Both the position numbers and the translations under genes were made by a program. From Bacillota bacterium (lineage in GTDB: Bacteria > Bacillota > Clostridia > Lachnospirales > Lachnospiraceae), in the NCBI GenBank assembly GCA_023408815.1, contig JAEYJO010000076.1, forward strand, positions 55,251 to 119,250: a stretch of DNA of 64,000 nucleotides. Direction: 5' to 3'. Positions 17,814-25,618 of the stretch are shown piece after piece (the stretch's first letter is position 1; every line of letters begins with the position of its first letter). Below the pieces are notes generated by a model. It did no database searches. It had not been told where the DNA came from and was given only the letters and a program-made list of their open reading frames with translations.

Positions 17814-19115
17814 ATGATGATTTGGAATGAAGCAAAAGAATGTATGAGCAGGGATGAAAAAATCGTTCTTCAGGGGGCGAGACTGGTAAAGACGGTAGAC
17901 AGAGTATATCACAGCGTACCGTTTTATCGGAGGAAGATGCAGAATATCGGTATTGAGCCGGGAGATATCCGGGATATTACAGACCTGGAGAAGCTTCCGT
18001 TTACGACGAAGGCGGATTTGCGGGAGAATTACCCCTTTGGGCTGTTTGCGGTTCCCCAGTCGGAAATTGTCAGAATTCACGCTTCCAGCGGGACCACTGG
18101 AAAGGCGACTGTAGTAGGTTATACGAGAAAGGATCTGGATATTTGGAGCGAATGTGTGGCGAGGGCGTTTACGATGGCCGGAGTATCCAAGGACGATATC
18201 ATTCAAGTGGCTTACGGTTACGGACTTTTTACAGGAGGATTGGGCGCTCATAATGGTGCAGAGAAATTGGGAGCCACGGTAGTTCCCATGTCCACCGGCA
18301 ATACGAAGAAGCTGACTACGATGATGATCGACTTCGGTGCTACGGCAATTGCCTGCACGCCTTCCTATCTTCTCCATATCGCGGAGACATTGGAGGAGAA
18401 CGGTGAACTTGATATGATCAAGCTTAAAGTTGCTATTTGCGGAGCGGAGCCCTGGACGGAAAACATGCGTAAGCAGATAGAAGCGAAGCTGAATATCCAC
18501 GCTCACGACATATACGGGCTGTCGGAGATCATGGGGCCGGGAGTAGCCTGCGACTGCGAATATCACAAAGGCCTCCACGTATATGATGATCATTTCCTTC
18601 CCGAGGTCATCGACCCGGATACACTTTTGTCCGTAGCGGAGGGAGAACTGGGGGAGCTTGTCTTTACTACGATTACGAAGGAAGGAATTCCCCTTTTGAG
18701 ATACCGCACCAGAGATTTGACTAGTATAAGCTACGAAACTTGCGAATGCGGAAGAACGCTGCCGCGCATCAGCCGGTTCAAGGGACGCTCCGACGATATG
18801 CTGATCATCCGGGGAGTGAATGTTTTCCCCTCACAGGTGGAAGCGGCTCTTTTGGAGATGGGAGAAACCAGCCCCCACTATATGATGATCGTGGATAGGG
18901 CAAATAATCTGGATACTTTGGAGGTTCAGGTCGAGGTGAACGAGAGGTTCTTTTCCGATGAAATCAAGGAGCTTGAGAAGTTGACGAAGAAGATAGAACA
19001 CGCGCTCCAGCAGGCACTTGGCATTGCGGCGAAAGTGAAACTGGTGGAGCCTAAGAGCATTGAAAGAAGCATGGGAAAGGCAGTACATGTTATAGATAAG
19101 AGGAAGCTGGTATAA
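17814..19115 (+). CDS. paaK: Phenylacetate-CoA ligase
   Basis: 433-aa AMP-forming aryl-CoA ligase of the PaaK family. Signature pieces: adenylate-forming P-loop HASSGTTGKATVVGYT near residue 85, YGYGLFTGGLGAHNG, the AMP-binding YGLSEIMGPGVA near 230, RYRTRDLT near 300, and the C-terminal hinge with IIRGVNVFPSQVE. Next to IorAB it may either activate aryl-acetates for reductive synthesis of aromatic amino acids or run backwards to recover ATP from aryl-acetyl-CoA; the sequence cannot decide direction. The operon order iorA-iorB-paaK-ACT recurs in many anaerobes. Confidence 0.93.
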   Translation: MMIWNEAKECMSRDEKIVLQGARLVKTVDRVYHSVPFYRRKMQNIGIEPGDIRDITDLEKLPFTTKADLRENYPFGLFAVPQSEIVRIHASSGTTGKATVVGYTRKDLDIWSECVARAFTMAGVSKDDIIQVAYGYGLFTGGLGAHNGAEKLGATVVPMSTGNTKKLTTMMIDFGATAIACTPSYLLHIAETLEENGELDMIKLKVAICGAEPWTENMRKQIEAKLNIHAHDIYGLSEIMGPGVACDCEYHKGLHVYDDHFLPEVIDPDTLLSVAEGELGELVFTTITKEGIPLLRYRTRDLTSISYETCECGRTLPRISRFKGRSDDMLIIRGVNVFPSQVEAALLEMGETSPHYMMIVDRANNLDTLEVQVEVNERFFSDEIKELEKLTKKIEHALQQALGIAAKVKLVEPKSIERSMGKAVHVIDKRKLV

Positions 19116-19154
19116 AGATTTTCAGGCGGCTTGGACGCAGATTGGAGGGGTTTT

Positions 19155-19589
19155 ATGTTTATTAAGCAATTGTCAGTTTTTTTGGAAAACAGAGAGGGAC
19201 GTTTGGAGGACGTGCTTCAGGTACTTAAGGATAATGAAGTGAACATTATATCCTTAAGCCTTGCGGATACGGAAAAGTTCGGTATGCTCCGTTTGTTGGT
19301 GAGCAGTCCGGAGGCGGCATATAACGCATTGAAGAGGAACGGATTTTCCTCCAGGCTTACGGATGTACTTGCTATCAGGATTTCTCATCGTGTAGGTATG
19401 CTTCAGGAGTTGTTGGAGCCTATTTGTGATGCACATATCAATATTGAATATATGTATGCGTTGTCCACGGGACGGGATGACGCCTCTATGGTTTTAAAGA
19501 CCTCGGACCTGGCGTTTGCAGAAAAAACTTTGCGCGCAAAGGGAGTAGAAATCATAGCACCGGAAGAAATCATGGATATGCAGTCTTGA
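19155..19589 (+). CDS. Tandem ACT-domain protein
   Basis: 144-aa protein made of two ACT domains (about residues 1-68 and 72-144): FIKQLSVFLENREGRLEDVLQVL, then VLAIRISHRVGMLQELLEPI. ACT domains bind amino acids. This stand-alone form accompanies aryl-CoA ligase/IOR genes and is thought to sense aromatic amino acids, although the mechanism is not established. I start at ATG 19155 because GGAGGGG lies immediately upstream (19144-19150); the in-frame codon at 19131 has no site. It is 39 bp after paaK and ends the module. Confidence 0.88.
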   Translation: MFIKQLSVFLENREGRLEDVLQVLKDNEVNIISLSLADTEKFGMLRLLVSSPEAAYNALKRNGFSSRLTDVLAIRISHRVGMLQELLEPICDAHINIEYMYALSTGRDDASMVLKTSDLAFAEKTLRAKGVEIIAPEEIMDMQS

Positions 19590-19597
19590 AAAATAGC

Positions 19598-19626
19598 TTG
19601 CATTTTATATGCGGTTATGCTAAAGT
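19598..19626 (+). promoter_or_regulatory. Candidate sigma-A promoter of rplS
   Basis: TTGCAT (19598-19603), a 17-bp spacer and TAAAGT (19621-19626). Its expected start near 19632 coincides with the first base of the L19 leader hairpin, which supports the call. The hexamers are only moderate matches. Confidence 0.6.
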
Positions 19627-19629
19627 ATT

Positions 19630-19690
19630 CATGTTGCGAAAATGGGATGGTCCTCTGTTATCATAGCCGCATGAATTGAGGCTTTGTGTA
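19630..19690 (+). ncRNA. Ribosomal protein L19 leader
   Basis: Upstream of rplS the transcript can form a stem CATGTTGC / GCCGCATG (19630-19637 with 19666-19673; two G-U pairs) with an internal purine-rich loop containing GGATGG and CCTCTGTT. Position, size and the pairing resemble the L19 leader RNA family of Firmicutes, an element thought to mediate autoregulation by L19. The family match is from memory of its shape and not from a covariance search. Confidence 0.6.
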
Positions 19691-19724
19691 TATTAAGAAC
19701 ATCTAAATAATAAGGAGGCACATG

Positions 19725-20072
19725 ATGAGTAATATTATCAGAGAAATCGAAGCGGAACAATTAAAAGAATCCGTACCGGAGTTTAACGTAGGCGATACGG
19801 TAAAAGTATACGGTAAAATCAAAGAGGGTAACCGTGAGAGAATCCAGATTTTCGAAGGTACCGTTTTAAAAATGCAGGGAGGAAGCAACAGAGCGACCTT
19901 CACAGTAAGAAAGAATTCCAACGGTATCGGCGTTGAGAAGACTTGGCCTTTACATTCTCCTAACGTAGAAAAGGTAGAAGTAGTAAGAAGAGGTAAAGTA
20001 AGAAGAGCAAAACTGAACTACTTGAGAAACCGCGTAGGTAAGAAGGCAAAAGTAAAAGAATTAGTAAAATAA
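19725..20072 (+). CDS. rplS: 50S ribosomal protein L19
   Basis: 115-aa bL19, located at the subunit interface. Diagnostic segments: FNVGDTVKVYGKIKEGNRERIQ split over residues 20-42, FEGTVLKMQGG, and the C-terminal VRRGKVRRAKLNYLRNRVGKKAKVKE. I start at the second ATG (19725), six bases after AAGGAGG; the first (19722) is only three bases from it. In many Firmicutes rplS directly follows trmD; here it is 5.6 kb away and has its own leader and promoter. Confidence 0.96.
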   Translation: MSNIIREIEAEQLKESVPEFNVGDTVKVYGKIKEGNRERIQIFEGTVLKMQGGSNRATFTVRKNSNGIGVEKTWPLHSPNVEKVEVVRRGKVRRAKLNYLRNRVGKKAKVKELVK

Positions 20073-20086
20073 TAACGATGTAATAA

Positions 20087-20127
20087 AGAGCAATTATCAG
20101 CGTGTAATTGCTCTTTGTTGTTTTTTA
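20087..20127 (+). terminator. Terminator after rplS
   Basis: Perfect 10-bp arms AGAGCAATTA / TAATTGCTCT (20087-20096 with 20105-20114), an 8-nt loop, then TTTGTTGTTTTTT. It isolates rplS from the following signal peptidase gene. Confidence 0.88.
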
Positions 20128-20176
20128 TTGTATACTATATCATAGCATTACTATTAGCAAAGCGTTATACTCTGAC

Positions 20177-20779
20177 ATGATGAACGGAAACAGGAAGATG
20201 AGAAGAAGCAAGGGTCTTAGCTTTTATGAGAAAAAGAAACGTGTAAGCCTTCATATTGTGAGGGAGATCTTCGGCATGGTGTTTGGCACTTTTGCCGCTG
20301 TTTTGCTTGCTGCCGTTTTCGTATTCAGCGTGGGAATGCGGACCAATGTCATCGGTGTATCCATGGAGCCGACGCTTTATAACGGACAGCAGATACTGGT
20401 TAACCGCTTCGGCTACAAGCTGACTTCCCCGAAGAAGGGCGATGTCATTGTATTCCTGCCAAACGGCAATCAAAACGCCCACTATTACATAAAGCGTGTT
20501 GTAGCGCTGCCGGGCGAGACCGTGCAGATTATTGACGGACAGCTTTATGTGGATGGAGTTCCCGAGGATAACGAGACCTACGATAAGATGGAGGATGCGG
20601 GAATTGCAGAAAATGAAATTGTTCTAAAGAACGACGAATATTTCGTTTTGGGGGATAACAGAAATATAAGCGAGGACAGCCGTTCGGGAAATATCGGCCC
20701 TGTGAATAGAGATACCATCTATGGGAAAGCATGGTTTCATATGGGCGCAGTGAACGAAGGAATGGGACTTATACAATAA
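20177..20779 (+). CDS. lepB: Signal peptidase I (first copy)
   Basis: Membrane serine protease that removes signal peptides from secreted proteins. One N-terminal transmembrane helix (about residues 34-54, basic YEKKKR before it) and the S26 catalytic dyad: Ser62 in GVSMEPTL and Lys106 in YYIKRVVALPGET. The late GDNRNISEDSR box is also present. With the start at ATG 20177 the protein is 200 aa; ATG 20198 (193 aa) is equally possible and has a weak GGAAA upstream, so the start is uncertain. A second signal peptidase gene lies 0.9 kb downstream, on the other side of rbgA. Confidence 0.92.
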   Translation: MMNGNRKMRRSKGLSFYEKKKRVSLHIVREIFGMVFGTFAAVLLAAVFVFSVGMRTNVIGVSMEPTLYNGQQILVNRFGYKLTSPKKGDVIVFLPNGNQNAHYYIKRVVALPGETVQIIDGQLYVDGVPEDNETYDKMEDAGIAENEIVLKNDEYFVLGDNRNISEDSRSGNIGPVNRDTIYGKAWFHMGAVNEGMGLIQ

Positions 20780-20809
20780 TATTTTAGAATAGAATTAGGA
20801 GTTAAAAAT

Positions 20810-21652
20810 ATGAATTATCAGTGGTACCCGGGACATATGACCAAGGCGAAGAGGATGATGCAGGAAGACATCAAGCTGATAGATTTGGTGATCGAGCTGG
20901 TCGATGCCAGGATTCCTCTCAGCAGCCGTAATCCTGATATCGACGAATTGGGAAAAAATAAAGCAAGATTGATTCTTCTCAACAAATCGGATTTGGCAGA
21001 CCCCAAATATAATAAGCTTTGGGCGGAATATTTTAAGGAAAAAGGCTTTCACGTGCTAGAGATAAATTCCAAAAACGGCACAGGAATAAAAGCGATACAG
21101 GGGGTTGTACAGGACGCCTGCAAGGAAAAAATAGATAGGGACAGAAAAAGGGGTATCATCAACAGACCCGTTCGGGCAATGGTGGTAGGAATACCGAATG
21201 TAGGGAAATCGACGTTTATCAATTCATTTGCAGGGAAGGCATGTACGAAGACGGGAAACAAGCCGGGCGTTACGAAGGGGAAACAGTGGATTCGCTTGAA
21301 CAAAGGAATCGAGCTTCTGGACACGCCGGGCATCCTATGGCCCAAATTCGAGGATCAGGCGGTAGGTATGAAGCTTGCTTTCATCGGTTCTATGAACGAC
21401 GAGGTCCTGCATATTGATGAATTATCTTTGGATTTGATACACTTTTTGCAGGAAAAATATGACGGAGTCTTAAAAAAACGCTACGAGGTGGAGCCGGTCG
21501 GAAATACGTCGGAAATACTTCGTGAGATTTGCATTGCAAGACATTGTTATATGAAGGGTGAGGAGCCGGATTTGCAAAGAGCTGCCGCTATCGTTGTGGA
21601 GGATTTCAGAAGTGGAAAGCTGGGAAGAATTACATTGGAATTTCCGGAATGA
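20810..21652 (+). CDS. rbgA: Ribosome biogenesis GTPase RbgA (YlqF)
   Basis: 280-aa circularly permuted GTPase needed for late 50S assembly. Motifs appear in the permuted order: G4 NKSD near residue 64, then G1 GIPNVGKST near 128, G2-like NKPGVTKG, and G3 DTPGILWP near 170. The C-terminal RNA-binding ANTAR-like extension (about 200-280) is intact. The start MNYQWYPGHMTKA is the family's N-terminus and AGGAG lies 8 bp upstream. It lies between two lepB genes, close to the Bacillus order rplS-ylqF-rnhB. Confidence 0.96.
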   Translation: MNYQWYPGHMTKAKRMMQEDIKLIDLVIELVDARIPLSSRNPDIDELGKNKARLILLNKSDLADPKYNKLWAEYFKEKGFHVLEINSKNGTGIKAIQGVVQDACKEKIDRDRKRGIINRPVRAMVVGIPNVGKSTFINSFAGKACTKTGNKPGVTKGKQWIRLNKGIELLDTPGILWPKFEDQAVGMKLAFIGSMNDEVLHIDELSLDLIHFLQEKYDGVLKKRYEVEPVGNTSEILREICIARHCYMKGEEPDLQRAAAIVVEDFRSGKLGRITLEFPE

Positions 21653-21716
21653 TTTTGAGAAATACTATTAAAATAAGCTGACATAATATGCCGGTTTGGA
21701 AGGGCATGGATTAAGA

Positions 21717-22256
21717 ATGAAGAAGATGTTAAAAGAAATATTGAGTACCAGCGTTTATCTGCTTGTGGTGCTTTGTTTGACCTATGTGGTGATTCATTTC
21801 ATTGGACAGAGGACGCAGGTGATCGGAAGCTCTATGGAGACAACCCTTAGCGACAACGATAATTTGATCGTGGATAAGATCACTTACCGTTTCAACGATC
21901 CCAAGAGATTCGATATCGTGGTATTCCCGTTCCAATATGCGAAGGACACCTTCTATATTAAGCGGATTATCGGTTTGCCGGGAGAGACCGTCTATATCGA
22001 TGAAGGCGGTGTTATTTATATTAACGACGAGCCTCTTGAGGAGAATTACGGAAAAGAAGTCATTCTGGACGCAGGACGGGCGAAGGAACCGGTCACCTTG
22101 GGAGAGAACGAGTATTTCGTGATGGGCGATAACAGAAATAACAGTTCAGACAGCAGAGACCCGGCGGTGGGCAATGTTTCCAGAGACAACATCATAGGAA
22201 GAGCGTGGATTCGCATCTGGCCTTTGAAGGATTTAGGTATCTTAAAACATCAGTAG
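21717..22256 (+). CDS. lepB: Signal peptidase I (second copy)
   Basis: 179-aa S26 signal peptidase, with one transmembrane helix (about residues 12-29). The dyad is Ser39 in GSSMETTL and Lys82 in FYIKRIIGLPGET, with the C-terminal GDNRNNSSDSRD box. The usual SMEPTL motif reads SMETTL here, so the proline after the catalytic site is replaced. Start chosen at ATG 21717 (MKKMLKEILS); GGAAGGG is 12 bases upstream, a slightly long spacing. Sequence similarity to the first copy suggests an old duplication around rbgA, possibly with different substrate preferences. rnhB follows after 16 bp. Confidence 0.92.
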   Translation: MKKMLKEILSTSVYLLVVLCLTYVVIHFIGQRTQVIGSSMETTLSDNDNLIVDKITYRFNDPKRFDIVVFPFQYAKDTFYIKRIIGLPGETVYIDEGGVIYINDEPLEENYGKEVILDAGRAKEPVTLGENEYFVMGDNRNNSSDSRDPAVGNVSRDNIIGRAWIRIWPLKDLGILKHQ

Positions 22257-22272
22257 GGACGGAGATAAAACA

Positions 22273-23037
22273 GTGGAAGTAAAAACAAATGATATAAAGA
22301 AGATTTTTCAGGCAGCCGAAATTGAAAAGCTGCCTGAATTAATAGAAAGTTATTCCTCCGATGAGAGAAAAGCGGTACAAATAACAGTTCTATCGGCGAA
22401 AAAGAAACTGGAAGCTTTACATAGGGAAAAAGGAAGAATGGAGCAAATGTTTCAGTATGAGAGAAAATACTGTGATTTTATCCATATCTGCGGCATCGAT
22501 GAAGTGGGAAGAGGCCCTTTAGCGGGGCCGGTTGTGGCAGGCGCAGTAATTCTGCCGAAAGATTGTGACATTTTATATCTTAATGATTCCAAGCAATTAT
22601 CCGAAAAAAAGAGAGAAGAGTTATATGACATTATCATGAAGGAAGCCGTTGCTACTGGACTGGGCTATGTGGCACCGGAGAGAATCGATGAGATCAATAT
22701 ATTGCAGGCGACTTATGAAGCGATGCGTCAGGCCATAGACAATCTTTCGGCTAAGCCTGACTTATTGTTAAACGATGCCGTGACGATTCCGCTTGTGGAC
22801 ATCAGGCAGGTTCCTATCATCAAAGGAGATGCGAAGAGCGCCTCCATAGCGGCAGCGAGCATTATCGCGAAAGTAACGAGGGACAGGCTGATGGTGCAGT
22901 ATGACAGTGTTTTTCCCGAATACGGTTTTGCCTCCAATAAGGGTTATGGAGCGCAGAATCATGTGGAAGCATTGAAAGAGTACGGTCCGTGCCCGATACA
23001 TAGGCGTTCCTTCATAAAAAATATAATTCCAGTTTGA
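22273..23037 (+). CDS. rnhB: Ribonuclease HII
   Basis: 254-aa RNase HII that removes ribonucleotides and RNA primers from DNA. The N-terminal about 70 residues form a helical extension seen in Firmicutes RnhB. The catalytic domain starts with CGIDEVGRGPLAGPVVAGAV (first acidic pair D and E), includes NDSKQLSEKKRE and the GDAKSASIAAASIIAKVTRD helix, and ends near HRRSFIKN. Start is GTG at 22273, preceded by GGGACGGAG. A type I RNase H gene (rnhA) is also present at 52.2 kb, so the cell has both classes. Confidence 0.95.
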   Translation: MEVKTNDIKKIFQAAEIEKLPELIESYSSDERKAVQITVLSAKKKLEALHREKGRMEQMFQYERKYCDFIHICGIDEVGRGPLAGPVVAGAVILPKDCDILYLNDSKQLSEKKREELYDIIMKEAVATGLGYVAPERIDEINILQATYEAMRQAIDNLSAKPDLLLNDAVTIPLVDIRQVPIIKGDAKSASIAAASIIAKVTRDRLMVQYDSVFPEYGFASNKGYGAQNHVEALKEYGPCPIHRRSFIKNIIPV

Positions 23038-23070
23038 ACCATATGTTTTTATTGACAGGGAGGTATTGTT

Positions 23071-24909
23071 TTGAACTTAGCCGGTTTATTTCAACCCCAA
23101 TACGGAAACAAAAGCTCTGGCAGCCGTTCGGATTCTGTGAGGGCCCCGATAAGCGTAACTGCGTCGGGAAATTACCAAACGCAGCAGGTGATTAAGAACC
23201 TATCGCCGGGGCAGACGATTCAAGGGGAAATCGTGAGCAGGAACGGCAGCGAGGTGCAGATCCGGGTGGATAAGGATGTGGTCATCACTGCGAGACTGGA
23301 TAAGGACATCAGCCTTGTGGTAGGACAGAACGTGACCTTTGAGGTGAAGAACCAGTCCGGTCAGCAGTTGGCGCTAAGGCCGCTTTATGAGAATTTGTCC
23401 CAGAATCCCAATGTACTTAAGGCACTGGAGGCCGCCAAGCTGCCTGTAACGGATGAGCTGATGCGCATGGTTTCTTCCATGATGGAACAGGGGATGTCTA
23501 TCGATAAAAATGCGCTCTTGGACATGGGAAAGCTGGTATCCGGCAATCCGGGAGTTAATCCGGAGACGATTGTGGGACTTAGGAGCCTGAATCTTCCCGC
23601 TACGCAGGAAAATATAGAACAGTTTGAAAATTATCAGAATTACAGACACCAGATATTAAGCAGCGTAACGGACTTCTTGTCAGAGCTTCCTGCGGCGTTC
23701 CAGACGATGGCAGCGGGAGGACAAGCCGACGGGGCTGTTAATTTATATAAGCAGATATTACAGTTATTTACAGGGATCGCCATGCAGGGAGCAACGCAAA
23801 ATGCGGCGCAAAGTGACGAAAGCGGAAAGAACATACTTGCCGATGCGGGCAAAATGGCAGCGAGTATACCGGAGGCGGCACAGGCCGCAGGAAAGGAAAG
23901 TATACTGAATGCCGTTCAGAATCAACCGGAAGGTAAGGCGGCGGAAACTATTATCCGTATTGTAGACGGAGAAGGCGATATAAAGGTGGCCAATCCGGAC
24001 GGTACAGCTGCAGGTAAGGGAACAGACGCTGCAGTTTCTCAAGGAGGCGCCATGGCACAGGGCGATAGCTTGCAGAATTATACGCTGCTTTCGGAGGTAC
24101 TGGGACAGGACGCAAGAAATACACTGTTAAATTTATTAGAAGGGATTGGCTTTTCGAAACAGCAGCTTTTACAGGTGGCGGACGGAAGCATGCCGGTGAA
24201 ACAGCTATTGCAGGACATAAATACGACGCTGGCGGCAAGCGGACAGGCGGTAAGCCGGGAGAATATCATCAATTTATTTGGTAGTAAGGTATACAATCAG
24301 CTGCTTAGTAATGAGATTTTGCAGCAATGGCTGCTAAAGCCGTCGGATGTGGGGCAGAAGAACACCGTGGAGGACTTTTACGGAAGGCTTAGAGAACAGT
24401 CGGCGCGGCTCACGGAGGCCCTCAGTCAGATCTCGAAGGATATGCCTTTGGCAAAGAATCTTTCGACCATGCAAAGCAATATAGAGTTTATGAACCAGCT
24501 CAATCAGGCGTTCAATTATATCCAGCTTCCGCTGAAGATGAGCGGAGGAAATGCCCATGGAGATTTGTATGTCTATACCAATAGACGAAATGCGCCGAAG
24601 GAGGATGAGAGCGTTAGTGCGCTTTTACATCTGGATATGCAGAATTTGGGAACGATGGACATTTATGTGAAAATGAAAGAGAAGAATGTCAGTACAAAAT
24701 TTTATTTGCAGGATGAGCAAACCATAGACTTTATTGCAGATCATATTCATATTTTGAATGAGAGGCTTTCGCAGAGAGGCTATACCATGAATGCAGAAAT
24801 GGTAATGAGCAAAGACGAGAAGAAGGAAATGGACGTGATGGACGCTATGAGTACGGAGGAAAAGCGGGAAAATATTTTAGCGCAGTATTCTTTTGATGTA
24901 AGAGCTTAG
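23071..24909 (+). CDS. ylqG: YlqG-like protein with FliK-type C-terminal domain
   Basis: 612-aa protein in the position of B. subtilis ylqG (rbgA-rnhB-ylqG-ylqH). Residues 40-115 look like a small beta domain (SPGQTIQGEIVSRNGSEVQI split into strands). The middle is Gln/Ala-rich and of low complexity around residues 210-340. The C-terminal 120 residues (GDLYVYTN ... LHLDMQNLGTMDIYVKMKEKN ... IADHIHILNERLSQRGY) match the C-terminal fold of flagellar hook-length protein FliK. No other flagellar gene is present in the window. Start TTG 23071 follows AGGGAGGT. A role as partner of the next gene, which resembles the FlhB C-domain, is inferred because FliK and FlhB interact in flagellar export. The function is unknown. 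Confidence 0.8.
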   Translation: MNLAGLFQPQYGNKSSGSRSDSVRAPISVTASGNYQTQQVIKNLSPGQTIQGEIVSRNGSEVQIRVDKDVVITARLDKDISLVVGQNVTFEVKNQSGQQLALRPLYENLSQNPNVLKALEAAKLPVTDELMRMVSSMMEQGMSIDKNALLDMGKLVSGNPGVNPETIVGLRSLNLPATQENIEQFENYQNYRHQILSSVTDFLSELPAAFQTMAAGGQADGAVNLYKQILQLFTGIAMQGATQNAAQSDESGKNILADAGKMAASIPEAAQAAGKESILNAVQNQPEGKAAETIIRIVDGEGDIKVANPDGTAAGKGTDAAVSQGGAMAQGDSLQNYTLLSEVLGQDARNTLLNLLEGIGFSKQQLLQVADGSMPVKQLLQDINTTLAASGQAVSRENIINLFGSKVYNQLLSNEILQQWLLKPSDVGQKNTVEDFYGRLREQSARLTEALSQISKDMPLAKNLSTMQSNIEFMNQLNQAFNYIQLPLKMSGGNAHGDLYVYTNRRNAPKEDESVSALLHLDMQNLGTMDIYVKMKEKNVSTKFYLQDEQTIDFIADHIHILNERLSQRGYTMNAEMVMSKDEKKEMDVMDAMSTEEKRENILAQYSFDVRA

Positions 24910-24927
24910 AAAGGAGCGGTTATAAAT

Positions 24928-25233
24928 ATGAAGCCGTATGAAAAGGGAAAGGAAAAGCCGAAGCAGGCTATCGCCTTAGCTTACGACCCGGACGACGAAG
25001 CGCCGCGAATCATTGCCGGCGGCCAGGGAGAGCTGGCGGAGAGGATTATCGAGCGGGCGAAGGAGGCTGATATTCCGATTCATAAAGATGATAAGCTGGC
25101 GGATACCTTGTCCAGATTAGAAATCGGAGATATGATACCGCCCGAGCTGTATGAAGTTGTGGCGGAGATTCTTGTATTTGTGGATGCCATGGATAAGCTT
25201 AAGGTGAAGTTGGATAAGGACAGGTCGCGATAG
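24928..25233 (+). CDS. ylqH: YlqH-like FlhB C-terminal domain homologue
   Basis: 101-aa cytoplasmic protein corresponding to the C-terminal domain of the type III export switch protein FlhB/YscU, here without the membrane part. Recognisable: IALAYDPDDEAPRIIAGGQG, then AERIIERAKEADIPIHKDD, and a Leu/Ile-rich end around IPPELYEVVAEIL. The autocleavage motif NPTH of true FlhB is absent (KPKQAIALAYD in that place), so it cannot act as a self-cleaving switch in the known way. AAAGGAG precedes the ATG; it is 18 bp after ylqG and 10 bp before yraN. Confidence 0.85.
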   Translation: MKPYEKGKEKPKQAIALAYDPDDEAPRIIAGGQGELAERIIERAKEADIPIHKDDKLADTLSRLEIGDMIPPELYEVVAEILVFVDAMDKLKVKLDKDRSR

Positions 25234-25243
25234 GAGATGGGTA

Positions 25244-25612
25244 TTGAATAATAGGGGAGTGGGGACTCAATACGAAATGCTTGCAAGCATGTATTTAGAG
25301 GAGCACGGTTTTAAGGTCATGGAGAAAAATTTCAGAAGCAGGGACGGAGAAATCGATATTGTCGGGCGCGATGGAGAATTTCTTGTGTTTGTTGAAGTGA
25401 AATATAGGGCGACGGAACGAAAAGGAATGCCGGAGGAGGCGGTCGGGGCTGCGAAGCAGAGCAGGATATGCCGGACGGCGGATTATTACCGGTTTGTGCA
25501 TCGTTATTCGGAGGATGAGCCGGTGAGGTATGATGTGATTGGGATAAGCGGGGGTGAAGAAGTTCGTATAAGATGGTATAAAGATGCTTTCCCGCATGTT
25601 TATAGATGGTAG
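25244..25612 (+). CDS. YraN family (UPF0102) putative endonuclease
   Basis: 122-aa protein with the restriction-endonuclease-like fold of the UPF0102/YraN family. The core GEIDIVGRDGEFLVFVEVKYR contains the acidic D and ExK catalytic pattern of PD-(D/E)XK nucleases. Upstream G-T-QYEMLASMYLEEHGF is the family's N-terminal helix. Biological role is unproven. Start is TTG 25244, preceded by AGGAGATGG. It ends the operon that started after rplS, only 6 bp from the convergent ABC transporter gene, with no terminator hairpin between them. Confidence 0.9.
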   Translation: MNNRGVGTQYEMLASMYLEEHGFKVMEKNFRSRDGEIDIVGRDGEFLVFVEVKYRATERKGMPEEAVGAAKQSRICRTADYYRFVHRYSEDEPVRYDVIGISGGEEVRIRWYKDAFPHVYRW

Positions 25613-25618
25613 CCCATA

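Noticed and set aside
17745..18593. 282-codon minus-strand frame opposite paaK
   Set aside because: Shadow of a well-conserved gene; no family resemblance.
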